The position numbers and the translations under genes were made by a program. DNA of 24,771 nucleotides from assembly GCA_024364805.1 (NCBI GenBank), contig CM044507.1, forward strand, positions 21,301,928-21,326,698, given 5' to 3'. Shown piece after piece: positions 9,875 through 17,269 of this stretch. Origin of the DNA: Euprymna scolopes (Eukaryota > Mollusca > Cephalopoda > Sepiida > Sepiolidae). The notes under the pieces are model-generated. The model was not told where the DNA came from. It made no database searches and was given only the letters and a program-made list of their open reading frames with translations. The number at the start of each line of letters is the position of its first letter. Position 1 is the stretch's first letter.

Positions 9875-11860
9875 TCAAGGCAGGTTGTACTGAAAAATTT
9901 GCGGCCGACTTGGAATTCCGTTGACATCTGGAAGACTCTGCACTAAATGCGTTTTCTCATGACACTGTAGCAACGATTTCTGGCTGAAGACGTCTCCGCA
10001 GACGTCGCAGCTGAAGCTTTTCTTGTCATGCGTACGCAGATGAGTCTTCAGATTTCCCTTCTGTGTAAAAGTCTTGCCGCAAATCTCGCAGGAAAATGGT
10101 TTCTCCCCAGTGTGAGTTCGCATGTGGTTGTGCAGATTCACACGCTGTGCAAACGCCTTGTCGCAAAGCGTGCACACGTATGGCTTCTGCGCTGCATGCG
10201 TATGCTCATGGTTCTTCAGATGTGCACGTTGGCTGAACGCCTTCGGACACTGCGAACACTGGAAGGGCCGCTCCCCGGAATGCGTTCTCATATGATTACT
10301 CAGATGGTCCTTCTGGCTGAAAGCCTTCATGCAGGTCGGGCACTTAAACGGACGCTCCCCAGAATGGATGCGTTCGTGGACACGGAGGTGTGCTTTCTGA
10401 CCGAATGCTTTTGCACACACCATGCACGTGTAAGGGCGGACACCAGTATGTGTTCGTTCATGACTGCGCAAATGGGCCTTTTGAGCAAACACCTTGTGGC
10501 AGTAAGCGCAGCTGTGGTGCTGTTGCCGTTCTCCATCGCCTGAGAATACACTGTGTTCGTGATTTTGGAGGTTAGCTTTCCGGCTAAAACTTTTCCGGCA
10601 AACTTCGCATTTGTATGGCTTGCCAGTATTTCCTGCATTTCCAGTGTTTGCAGAATTTGGTGGCCGACCAAGTAGAGGTTTTTGGCTTGAACAACAGTTC
10701 TGGTGATGATGATGGCATTTGGGCTTCTGATCATATGGTTGCTGCTGTTGATGATGGTGATGATGATGTCCATGATTATGGCCATGATGGTGGTTGTGAT
10801 GATGATTATGACCATGATTATGACTGTGGTCATGTCCATGATTGTGGCTGTGATCATGACCATGACTGTGATTGTGGTCATGACCATGATTATGGTCATG
10901 TCCATGGTTGTGGTCGTGACTATGATCATGTCCGTGCCCATGATTGTGATCATGGCTGTGATCATGACCAATGTCATGTCCGTGACCAATGTCGTGTCCA
11001 TGGCCAATGTCGTGTCCGTGGCCAATGTCGTGTCCGTGGCCAAGGTCGTGTCCGTGGCCAAGGTCCTGCACGTGACCAAAATCCTGCCCATGGCTAAGTT
11101 CTTGCCCTTGGCCAACTTCATGCCCATGTTCATGGCCAAGTTCATGTCCTTGATCATGTTTGTGGTCATGCTTGTGTTCTTGTCCATGATCGTGCTTGTA
11201 GTCATGTCCGTGATCATGTTTGTGGTCATGTCCGTGATCATGTTTGTGGTCATGTCCATGATCATGTTTGTGGTCATGTCCATATTCATGTTTGTGATCA
11301 TGCCCGTGTCCGTGGCCATGACCGTGGCTATGACTGTGCCCGTGGCCATGACCATGCCCGTGATCATGTCCGTGCCCGTGATCATGTCCGTGACCATGGT
11401 CGTGTCCGTGACCATGGCTGTGATTATGGCCATGATGGTGGTCACAATTGTTATGATGGTGATGGTGGTGGTGATGGCCGGAGGAATGGTGATGGTGGTT
11501 TGGGCCATGAGAATGCGGACCCTGAGAATGATGGTCATTCTGCGAGTGATGCTGATTCAGGGGCAAAGAAGGGAGGGGAGGAAGAGGAGGGGGTGGGGGA
11601 TGCTGGCTCTGAGAGTGATGCTGACTCTGGGAGTGGTGCTGGTTTTGATTTGGATGAGGGTTCTGCGAATGATGCTGATTTTGTGACTGATTTGAATTTG
11701 GCGAATGGTGTGACGTGGGAGAGAGTTGTGGATTTGGCGACTGATGCAGATCCGGAGATTGGTGATCCGGAGCTGGTGGAAAACTCTTGGTACCAACATC
11801 AAAATTATACTGAGTATTAATCGTGGTTGGATAAACTGGTTGGACTGGATACATCGACAT
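9875..11860 (-). CDS. Histidine-rich C2H2 zinc-finger protein, 661 aa, single ORF
   Basis: Probable nuclear DNA-binding transcription factor of the C2H2 class; no named orthologue recognised. Domains in order: residues 1-30 tyrosine/proline-containing N-terminus; 31-120 Gln/Asn/Ser/Pro/His-rich with HHSQ units and a proline run at 88-100; 121-370 histidine-rich, about 115 His in 250 residues; QQQQ at 371-374; a CHHHHQNCC patch at 382-390; eight C2H2 fingers at 416-638; a 23-residue tail. Fingers 2-8 have the full C-X2-C-X12-H-X3-H pattern. Finger 1 lacks the normal last His (Val in its place). Linkers are TGVRP, SGERP, SGERP, AAQKP, TGEKP and DKKS. The ATG has A at -3, and an in-frame TAG lies 18 bases upstream, so an unspliced message must start here; a splice acceptor at that TAG leaves room for a 5' exon. 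There is no intron within the coding region. Fingers are certain; the role of the His region is unknown, with metal binding or low-complexity nuclear targeting as possibilities. Confidence 0.93.
   Translation of the reverse strand: MSMYPVQPVYPTTINTQYNFDVGTKSFPPAPDHQSPDLHQSPNPQLSPTSHHSPNSNQSQNQHHSQNPHPNQNQHHSQSQHHSQSQHPPPPPLPPLPSLPLNQHHSQNDHHSQGPHSHGPNHHHHSSGHHHHHHHHNNCDHHHGHNHSHGHGHDHGHGHDHGHGHDHGHGHGHGHSHSHGHGHGHGHDHKHEYGHDHKHDHGHDHKHDHGHDHKHDHGHDYKHDHGQEHKHDHKHDQGHELGHEHGHEVGQGQELSHGQDFGHVQDLGHGHDLGHGHDIGHGHDIGHGHDIGHGHDIGHDHSHDHNHGHGHDHSHDHNHGHDHNHGHDHNHSHGHDHSHNHGHDHSHNHGHNHHHNHHHGHNHGHHHHHHQQQQPYDQKPKCHHHHQNCCSSQKPLLGRPPNSANTGNAGNTGKPYKCEVCRKSFSRKANLQNHEHSVFSGDGERQQHHSCAYCHKVFAQKAHLRSHERTHTGVRPYTCMVCAKAFGQKAHLRVHERIHSGERPFKCPTCMKAFSQKDHLSNHMRTHSGERPFQCSQCPKAFSQRAHLKNHEHTHAAQKPYVCTLCDKAFAQRVNLHNHMRTHTGEKPFSCEICGKTFTQKGNLKTHLRTHDKKSFSCDVCGDVFSQKSLLQCHEKTHLVQSLPDVNGIPSRPQIFQYNLP
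10751..11500 (-). repeat. Coding tandem repeats for His-Gly/Asp/Lys/Asn dipeptides
   Basis: Within the zinc-finger gene, residues 121-370 alternate His with Gly, Asp, Lys, Asn or Ser. Sub-blocks with different DNA periods can be seen: a 24-base unit coding GHDHKHDH repeated about four times (about 11180-11281), an 18-base unit coding GHGHDI repeated about four times (about 10964-11062), and shorter HDHNHG/HDHSHN units on the finger-proximal side. The repeats keep frame because every unit is a multiple of three. They probably change length by slippage or unequal exchange, so copy number may vary between individuals. Confidence 0.92.
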
Positions 11861-11878
11861 TTTGGATGAAATAAGTTT

Positions 11879-11890
11879 CTATAAATTGCA
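11879..11890 (-). promoter_or_regulatory. Candidate 3' splice site upstream of the zinc-finger start codon
   Basis: The gene strand reads TGCAATTTATAG, then 18 bases, then the ATG at 11860. A moderately T-rich stretch precedes it. The AG is part of an in-frame TAG, so the 18 bases after it are open and in frame with the ATG. C2H2 genes with one coding exon often have non-coding or short 5' exons, which fits, but no transcript evidence is available here. Confidence 0.4.
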
Positions 11891-12229
11891 AAACAAATAT
11901 TCACTTGTAACACAAAAAATGTCTTTTCCTTTTGCAATCTATGATGAATATAAATAAATGCAACTGCTGAATAGAAAAATATAAATCAATTTCTTTGTGT
12001 AAATATAAGAAAAAAGAAAATCAATCCAAAAGATTTCAAGAGGGGAGCAATTATTAAGGTCTTCAAAAATCAAGCATATGAAAAAGAAAAAAAATTGATC
12101 CGGTTCACAATCTGTTTCTTTTTTTTTGTTTAAAAAAAAAAAAAAAAAAAAGAAGAAAAAAAAGGAGCTTTTATATTTCTTATACTGAAATGATCTAGTT
12201 TTTAAAATTAAATTCAAATAAATATTTTT

Positions 12230-12310
12230 TTATACGCATTTGGTGTGATTTTCTTTTCGGCTGAAGAATAAATCCTTATTGTGGCCATGTTTTTTTTCTG
12301 AGCGAGGCAT
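12230..12310 (-). CDS. Candidate short 5' exon / 26-codon ORF upstream of the zinc-finger gene
   Basis: On the gene strand a T-rich stretch ending in CAG is followed directly by ATG and a 26-codon ORF starting MPRSEKKHGH, ending TAA at 12230. A GT at 12235-12234, after codon 25, could be a donor, although its context (TGC then GTATAA) is weak. Joining there to the acceptor ending at 11879 would remove a 357-base intron and keep frame, adding about 31 residues before the annotated Met. The opening MPRS resembles the start of SNAG repressor motifs (Snail/Gfi1 type, MPRSFLV), but the residues that follow differ. This is inference; it may equally be a chance ORF or an upstream ORF. Confidence 0.22.
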   Translation of the reverse strand: MPRSEKKHGHNKDLFFSRKENHTKCV

Positions 12311-12367
12311 CTGAAAAAAATTTAAAAAATAAGAAAATTATTGCAAACTAAAAATAAATTCATTTAT

Positions 12368-12391
12368 ATGTGCATGTGTGTGTGTGTGTGT
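12368..12391. repeat. TG microsatellite with flanking local duplication
   Basis: A TG run is flanked by two copies of ATTATTGCAAACTAAAAATA/ATTATTGCAAACTAAGAATA followed by AATTCATT (about 12336 and 12431), giving an imperfect direct duplication of about 45 bases spaced about 95 apart. Confidence 0.75.
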
Positions 12392-13439
12392 GTAAAAATG
12401 AAGAAAAGAGAAAGAAAAAAAATGAAAAAAAATTATTGCAAACTAAGAATAAATTCATTGTATGTGTGTTTGAAAACTGAACAAAAAATATATTAGAACA
12501 AATTTAACAAATTGATTTGCTTATTAATTGTAAACAAGAATATATATAATAAAACACTAAGGCACTTCATTTATTTATTGTTCAAGCTATTCTCATGAAA
12601 CTTGGTCCTCTTATGTAAAATTGTGTGCTCTTTCTAATTATGCAGTCAAATTTGATGTATCTCTTTAGGATAAGCCATGAACTATAAATTAAGATGTACA
12701 AATTTCATTTTTTTTTTTTTAACTGGTGCATGGCATCATACATTGGGCGTCTATTCATGAACAAAACTAAGTATTATACTAGTATTTAAATATAGCTTTA
12801 TTGAGAATATGCATTTTCCTGCCTCCCCACCAAAATCTTTAGCCATTGAATGCCTAAAGAGCATTCATGACCAGTATTTACTACTCCCTTCAAAGAAAAG
12901 AAAAAAATTGAGTAATATGAATTAATCTCAGAAATGAATTGAAGAACATTTTTCATATAAATTTTGAATTTCTGTAAAAGATGGAAATTTCCATAGTCGA
13001 CCATTTTAGGACCAGTCTAATTTTCAATTTTGTAAATCCTCTTTATGTGGCAAAAAATATACCCTTATTTTCTGAGATACAGCCATAAATTGTACTCTAC
13101 ATGAATCCTTGAATGTAGCTCCCACAATACCAGGAGACCAAGAATCCTGATAAACAACAACTATATATTCACCAGTTGATGGTAATTTTCATCATTTCTA
13201 TTCTATTGTTTTACTGAAAATTCAAATATGTAAACAAAGAAATAAAACAATAAATTTTTACCTTGTTTCCACCTTAACATTTTTCTTTAAAATGACTACT
13301 TTTATAGGTTTTAGCGTATGCTGAAAACGAATATAGCATTTAAATTTTTTGCAAATAAGTAGTTTTCCAGATATTAAGCAATGTCATTTCTTATGTTATT
13401 GCTAGTGGCCATCTTGGTACGTGAATGGTGACCTTGTAG
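12392..13439. other. Non-coding stretch upstream of the zinc-finger gene
   Basis: AT-rich; no ORF with recognisable content. It would hold the promoter or further 5' exons if the gene is spliced, but no core promoter element can be picked with confidence. Confidence 0.4.
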
Positions 13440-14062
13440 AGGTACAAGATACTCTCAGGTGTAAGTAACTTCCTAGCCCACCTTCTTTGCAGCAGCCTTA
13501 GCAATGCTCTTGATGTATCTGTTCTAATTCATGTTCCCTGTGAACGTTAAGCCGGGGAGTTTGAATGAAGTACTTTCAGGTAATGTATCATTAGCCATGG
13601 CTATTAGTGGTTGAGAAGGTTTCTTGTAGTTATTAAAGGAAAGAAGTTTAGTCTTAGCAGCATTGAATGTGATCATCCATTTTTTGTCCCCATTCCATTA
13701 CAGACTGGAGGTCTTCCTCTAGTGTTTCTGCCATTGCCTTAGATATGTGTTTATTCGTTTTACCCTCATGGTTGTTATAGAGCGCGGTGTCTCCTAACAA
13801 AAAGAAAACATGACAGAGATAAATGAAAATTGAATAACTTTGAAGAAAGTTCAGGAATACAACATTTGAGAATGACAACAGAAACGGAATCAGGACTGGA
13901 AGCTTTAGACTGATGAAGATCAGAAAGAACTCTAGCAATCATCTTTAGAGTCAAGAGAAATTATCAGTTTTTCAAAGGAAAATCAGGAAGAACAGCACCA
14001 GAATCATCAAGAAAAGAATATCAGCACAAAGATAAGCAACAAGATCAGTCTCATTTGAAATG
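13440..14062 (-). mobile_element. Decayed LINE (CR1/Jockey-group non-LTR), linker and reverse transcriptase
   Basis: Read on the minus strand, fragments in shifting frames match the well-known order of these LINEs. First comes the endonuclease-RT linker (ISNETDLVAYL, then DDSGAVLPDFPLK), then the RT start (MIARVL...KASSPDSVSVVILK), then motif C reduced from FADDT to GDTALYNN, then EEDLQSVMEWGQK, ITFNAAKTKLLSF and YIKSIAKAAAKKVG, ending at ESILYLYK. The stretch between the RT start and motif C is missing, which is an internal deletion of most of the fingers/palm. At least two frameshifts (near 14010 and 13685) and two in-frame stops are visible. It is incomplete at both ends and is a dead copy. 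Clade assignment below the CR1/Jockey group is not possible by eye. Confidence 0.8.
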
Positions 14063-14919
14063 GAAGACAGACCCCCACCCCCATCCCAACCACATTCTAA
14101 TCAGAGCATTTTAAAAATAAATTGGATATATAATGGTAAATCAGTCTACAATAACATTTCTAGAACCTATCTGATGAAATATTTAGAATTTGATCTGGAT
14201 ATTTTCTGTCATAAAATTTGTGAGATTAAAAAGAAACAGCTGACAAGAAATTATTGATTAAAACAAGAAATGCTTAAAGTGCTGTAATCCTTCCCTGATC
14301 AACATCTACATAAAATGTACGTATGTAAAATTATTTTGAACCCACAGTCATTTTGTTATTGTTTATTTGAAGTGTTTTTTTTTTGTTTTTTTTTGGACGA
14401 TCTCTTGTTTTATAAAAGTCCTGCTCTGAGTCGTGCAAATTATCCTATTATTAATTAAACATTCTTCTCCTGCACTCCATGTTAGAGTTTAATAATAAAA
14501 CACAAAGTTTTTATTGACCACTCGCTTATAAAATAGAAATGTATCGTTGAAAGGTTGAACAACTTGCAGAAAACAAAGCTTCATTGCAAACTGTATTTAA
14601 ATGAATGTCAGCGTTTGTAGTGGCATGTTCTAGATGCGTGTTGAACTCGTAAAGATGCTGAGAAAAGAGGAATACTGAAATTAAATTAAATGAATCAAAG
14701 GCATTGAAGAAACATGTTTTCGGTTTTTGTGTCAAGAAAAATGGAGCACAGCCTAATTTTGTTGCATCTCATATACACACAGGTCAATTTAATGCCCCAT
14801 TTTTATTTTAATCAACGCTGCCCTTAAATTCTAGATTAGAGCTTGGTACAATAGTTATCTGTATTTGCAAATGTAAAATAAAAGGTGTTTTACATGGTCC
14901 ATGACCAATATAATCATTA
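14063..14919. other. Non-coding stretch
   Basis: Short unrecognised open frames only (14060-14257 plus; 14526-14735 minus). A T-rich tract lies at 14374-14393. Confidence 0.5.
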
Positions 14920-15095
14920 GGGTTGTGACAACAGCATATTCTATTCATTGTTTTGACTCTTGAGTATATATCCGTTAATATTTTATATGTTTTTATATGG
15001 ACTGATGTGGTTCTCGGTTGATTGACTGTGTCTTATTGTGTCAGATATATACTTGAGAGTCAAAACAATGAAAAGAATATTCTGTTGTCACAGCC
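14920..15095. mobile_element. TA-flanked MITE, family 2, copy 2, 176 bp
   Basis: Starts GGGTTGTGACAACAG and ends CTGTTGTCACAGCC, with TA at 14918-14919 and 15096-15097. Arms of about 55 bases include CATTGTTTTGACTCTTGAGT and its inverted partner. It shares the core GATGTGGTTCTCGGTTGATTG with the copy at 6028-6190, so both are in the same orientation. No ORF. Confidence 0.87.
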
Positions 15096-15097
15096 TA

Positions 15098-15357
15098 ATA
15101 ATCATATTCATTTGTATAACAAAAAGAAATAGTGACCAATAAACTGAATGATTTAAAATTTTAAAATCACTTAACATATTTTTTTTCATGCCAGTTTACT
15201 ACTTTGTCTTTTGGTTTTAAAATAGGATTTATTATAATGTCAGTGATTAATTGTTATCAGATATATATTGAGCATTCATAATATATGTATATATATATAA
15301 TTATATTTTTACTATAATAATTAAATACCTACAGACACTAGTGTTTCATTGTTTCAG
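15098..15357. other. AT-rich stretch leading to a splice acceptor
   Basis: TATATA-rich near 15280-15310. Ends with the pyrimidine tract and CAG preceding the candidate exon at 15358. Confidence 0.4.
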
Positions 15358-15555
15358 GAATCTTCAGTGCAGGGTGTCACAATTAACACCAGTCAACAGA
15401 CTCAAACTCGGAAACAGAAGTCATCTCTGGCTCGATTAGCAAAGACCATATCCATTCGGCTACCATTAACCGCACGAAATAACGTTGAATTTAAACATTT
15501 TAATTTTAAATGTTCTTTATGTCAGTCAGACAGTGATCTAACCATTATACGATGA
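15358..15555 (+). CDS. Candidate terminal coding exon, 65 codons, unknown gene
   Basis: A good acceptor (TGTTTCATTGTTTCAG, ending at 15357) precedes 65 open codons and a TGA. The other two frames close early. No ATG starts the frame, so this is a 3' exon candidate rather than a whole gene. The peptide is hydrophilic and mixed in composition, with a basic stretch (TRKQKSSLARLAKTISIR), a CSLC motif near the end, and no low-complexity runs, unlike most spurious ORFs nearby. No family is recognised. A Helitron-like element begins 37 bases after the stop and no clear polyadenylation signal precedes it. It may be a true exon of a gene extending upstream, or a chance ORF. Confidence 0.3.
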   Translation, partial: ESSVQGVTINTSQQTQTRKQKSSLARLAKTISIRLPLTARNNVEFKHFNFKCSLCQSDSDLTIIR

Positions 15556-15591
15556 TCTATGCATAAGAGCTAAATTGACCGACTTTATATA

Positions 15592-16442
15592 TCTATAATA
15601 TAAAGTTTGTCTCTCTTTTTTTAAATTTTTCTTAAACTTTTTCTTCTAGGGGATGGGACATCCAACCAGATGTCTGACATTTACCCCTATAAAGCTGAAT
15701 GTCTGTGTGTGTGTCTGGTCACGAATAGGCTCCTATATGGTTGACTATTTTAAAAAACTGATTACATATAATGATAGAAGATGTATCGAGACACAGGAAT
15801 GGGTATGTTTGATCTGGCAGAACAGTGGTTCATTAAAATTGTGGGGTCTGCGTTCGCGCCTGGTCCACAAAGTATAGAAATAAAAAATTTAAAAATTAAA
15901 AAAAATATGTTTACAAGTTTTTTTGATATAGATGTACATAAGAATACTTTGATAAGTATGTTTTATCTTAAATAGGGATGGTATAATAAAATTGTGGGCT
16001 CTGCGTTCCCGACAGGCCTCCATAGAATGGAAATAGGCACAAACTTTAATAAAGACTTTTCATATCTATCTGCGTAAGTATACTTTGATAATTATATTTC
16101 AGTTTGAAGAAATATGGTATGATAAAATTATGGGGGTGTTCGTTCACACCTGACCTCCATAGAACGGAAATATGTCACAAAGTTTAACAACGTTTTTTTT
16201 ATTATAGATCCACAGAATATTGTGATAAGTGTTTCAGTGTGAACAGGTATGGTATAATAAATTATGGGGTTTATCTATTTTATTTTTACTTTCATCATAT
16301 TTTGCTTTGGTTTTGATACCCCTAAATTCGAAGCTTAATCTTTACAACCCTCCCTTTTCATAACCTATCATACTTTCATAAATCAGAGTCCATTTTCTGT
16401 AGGCTGTTTTTGAACCCAGTCAACGACGGGTACTTTTGCTAG
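15592..16442 (+). mobile_element. Non-autonomous Helitron-like element, copy C, 851 bp
   Basis: It begins TCTATAATATAAAG after an A and ends with a short ACCC/GGGT stem (16414-16431), a 7-base spacer, and CTAG followed by T. These match Helitron hallmarks: 5' TC, 3' CTRR with a hairpin about 10 bases inside, and insertion between A and T, without terminal inverted repeats. The interior holds a TG-rich stretch near 15700 and about three and a half diverged tandem units of about 135-153 bases. No Rep/helicase coding is present, so it would need a helper. The same start and end occur on the elements at 18772 and, reversed, 22442. Confidence 0.6.
15827..16270 (+). repeat. Tandem units of about 135-153 bp inside the Helitron-like element
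   Basis: The motif GGTATAATAAAATTGTGGG recurs in diverged form at 15827, 15980, 16116 and 16251 (spacings 153, 136, 135), each followed in the first three by TCTGCGTTC-like sequence, CCTCCATAGAA-like sequence and a CTTTGATAAGTAT-like block. The last unit is cut short. Confidence 0.8.
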
Positions 16443-16487
16443 TATATATATATATATATAAAGTTATAATACATATATATATATATA
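16441..16487. repeat. TA microsatellite
   Basis: Two TA tracts (about 16444-16460 and 16472-16487) separated by AAGTTATAATAC, between the Helitron-like 3' end and the foldback repeat. Confidence 0.9.
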
Positions 16488-16618
16488 GTAAGTTATAAAA
16501 TATATATGGCGATTAAGCTACACGTTTCATCCACGCTAGCATTCATCAGGCTTAAGCGTGGATGAAACGCGGAATATTCTATGTAGCTTAATCACCATAT
16601 ATATTTTATAACTTACTA
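16486..16618. repeat. Inverted repeat with nested 15-bp perfect stem
   Basis: The outer arms share TAGTAAGTTATAAAATATAT and GATTAAGCTACA with their inverted copy. Inside, CGTTTCATCCACGCT (16523-16537) pairs perfectly with AGCGTGGATGAAACG (16555-16569) around a 17-base loop. The right arm has about 11 extra bases (GGAATATTCTA region). It follows a TA microsatellite at the 3' end of the Helitron-like element. Probably a foldback repeat; could be transcribed into a hairpin. Confidence 0.85.
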
Positions 16619-16735
16619 CCTAGCTCTACCTATGTATTGAGCACTGTTGAAGTAAATTTATGCATAAATTTATACTTTCATATATTAATTTATGTGGTTA
16701 AATGAAGTAGTCATATATATATATATATATAACAT

Positions 16736-17131
16736 TGTTACCTTGTAACGGACACAACACGTTGTAGACTCCATTACAAGGGAACAAAAGGAAAAAACTT
16801 ATTTTCTTTTTTAACAAAAACCTTTATATGTGGCATTTCTAACACCACATCCTTTAAACTATTCATTTCTCCTTCTCTGACCATGTAAATTTTTCGTCTA
16901 TTCTGTGACATCACCCCCACTCACGTCAAACACTTCTCTTTCTCTGAACACATCTTGAATACCGCTGCTTCTTCAAACACGTTTTGAACACGTGCTTCTC
17001 TGAACACATCTTGATCGCTACATTTCGAACAAGTCCTTTTGTCTCTGTTGTGATGTAACATCGTGCAGCCGGCTTGGTCATTTGCATATGTTAGCTATCA
17101 TTTATTGCTACTACCAGTGTCATCAGCTCTG
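16736..17131. mobile_element. Possible solo LTR (fossil), weak
   Basis: A stretch of about 400 bases starts TGTTACCTTGTAACGG and ends ...CTCTGTTACA, giving TG...CA ends with a short inverted match. ACAT-like sequence flanks both sides, but on the right it merges with a CATA microsatellite, so the duplication cannot be trusted. No internal retroelement coding lies next to it. If real it is an isolated LTR of an unplaced family. Confidence 0.2.
16741..16781. repeat. Nested hairpin
   Basis: CCTTGTAA (16741-16748) pairs with TTACAAGG (16774-16781), and ACAAC/GTTGT pair inside. It lies at the start of the possible solo LTR. Confidence 0.7.
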
Positions 17132-17132
17132 T

Positions 17133-17156
17133 TACATACATACATACATACATACT
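17133..17156. repeat. CATA microsatellite
   Basis: About six ACAT/CATA units in a row, upstream of the mariner remnant. Confidence 0.85.
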
Positions 17157-17269
17157 TTACCCATGTCCAAATGCCATGTTCTAGGTGCAATTGGACGACT
17201 ACATTTTTTTTTTTTTAATTGTGATTTTATAACCAGAATATTGCAAAAAATATTGCTATTTTATAGCTG

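Noticed and set aside
10615-11097. Opposite-strand His/Asp/Cys-rich frame of 160 codons
   Set aside because: Another shadow frame created by the near-symmetry of the repeat; no proper start or independent motif.
10327-11538. Long same-strand frame of 403 codons, rich in Met, Thr and Ile
   Set aside because: It is a frame shadow of the His-rich repeats and first fingers of the real gene; composition is an artefact of codon periodicity.
10703-11686. Opposite-strand frame of 327 codons that looks hydrophobic
   Set aside because: Antisense shadow of the same repeats, with Met/Val/Ile alternation from reversed CAY/GAY codons; no supporting signals.
11939-12217. Open frame of 92 codons, Phe-rich
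   Set aside because: Low-complexity Phe runs come from A/T tracts in a probable intron or 5' flank.
13654-13938. Open frame of 94 codons with hydrophobic N-terminus, as a membrane protein
   Set aside because: The C-terminal part is LINE reverse transcriptase (GDTALYNN...EEDLQSVMEWGQK), and the hydrophobic part is the wrong frame of an upstream RT segment.
17133-17156. Regular short repeats considered as a CRISPR-like array
   Set aside because: Simple CATA microsatellite with no spacers; the genome is eukaryotic in character.
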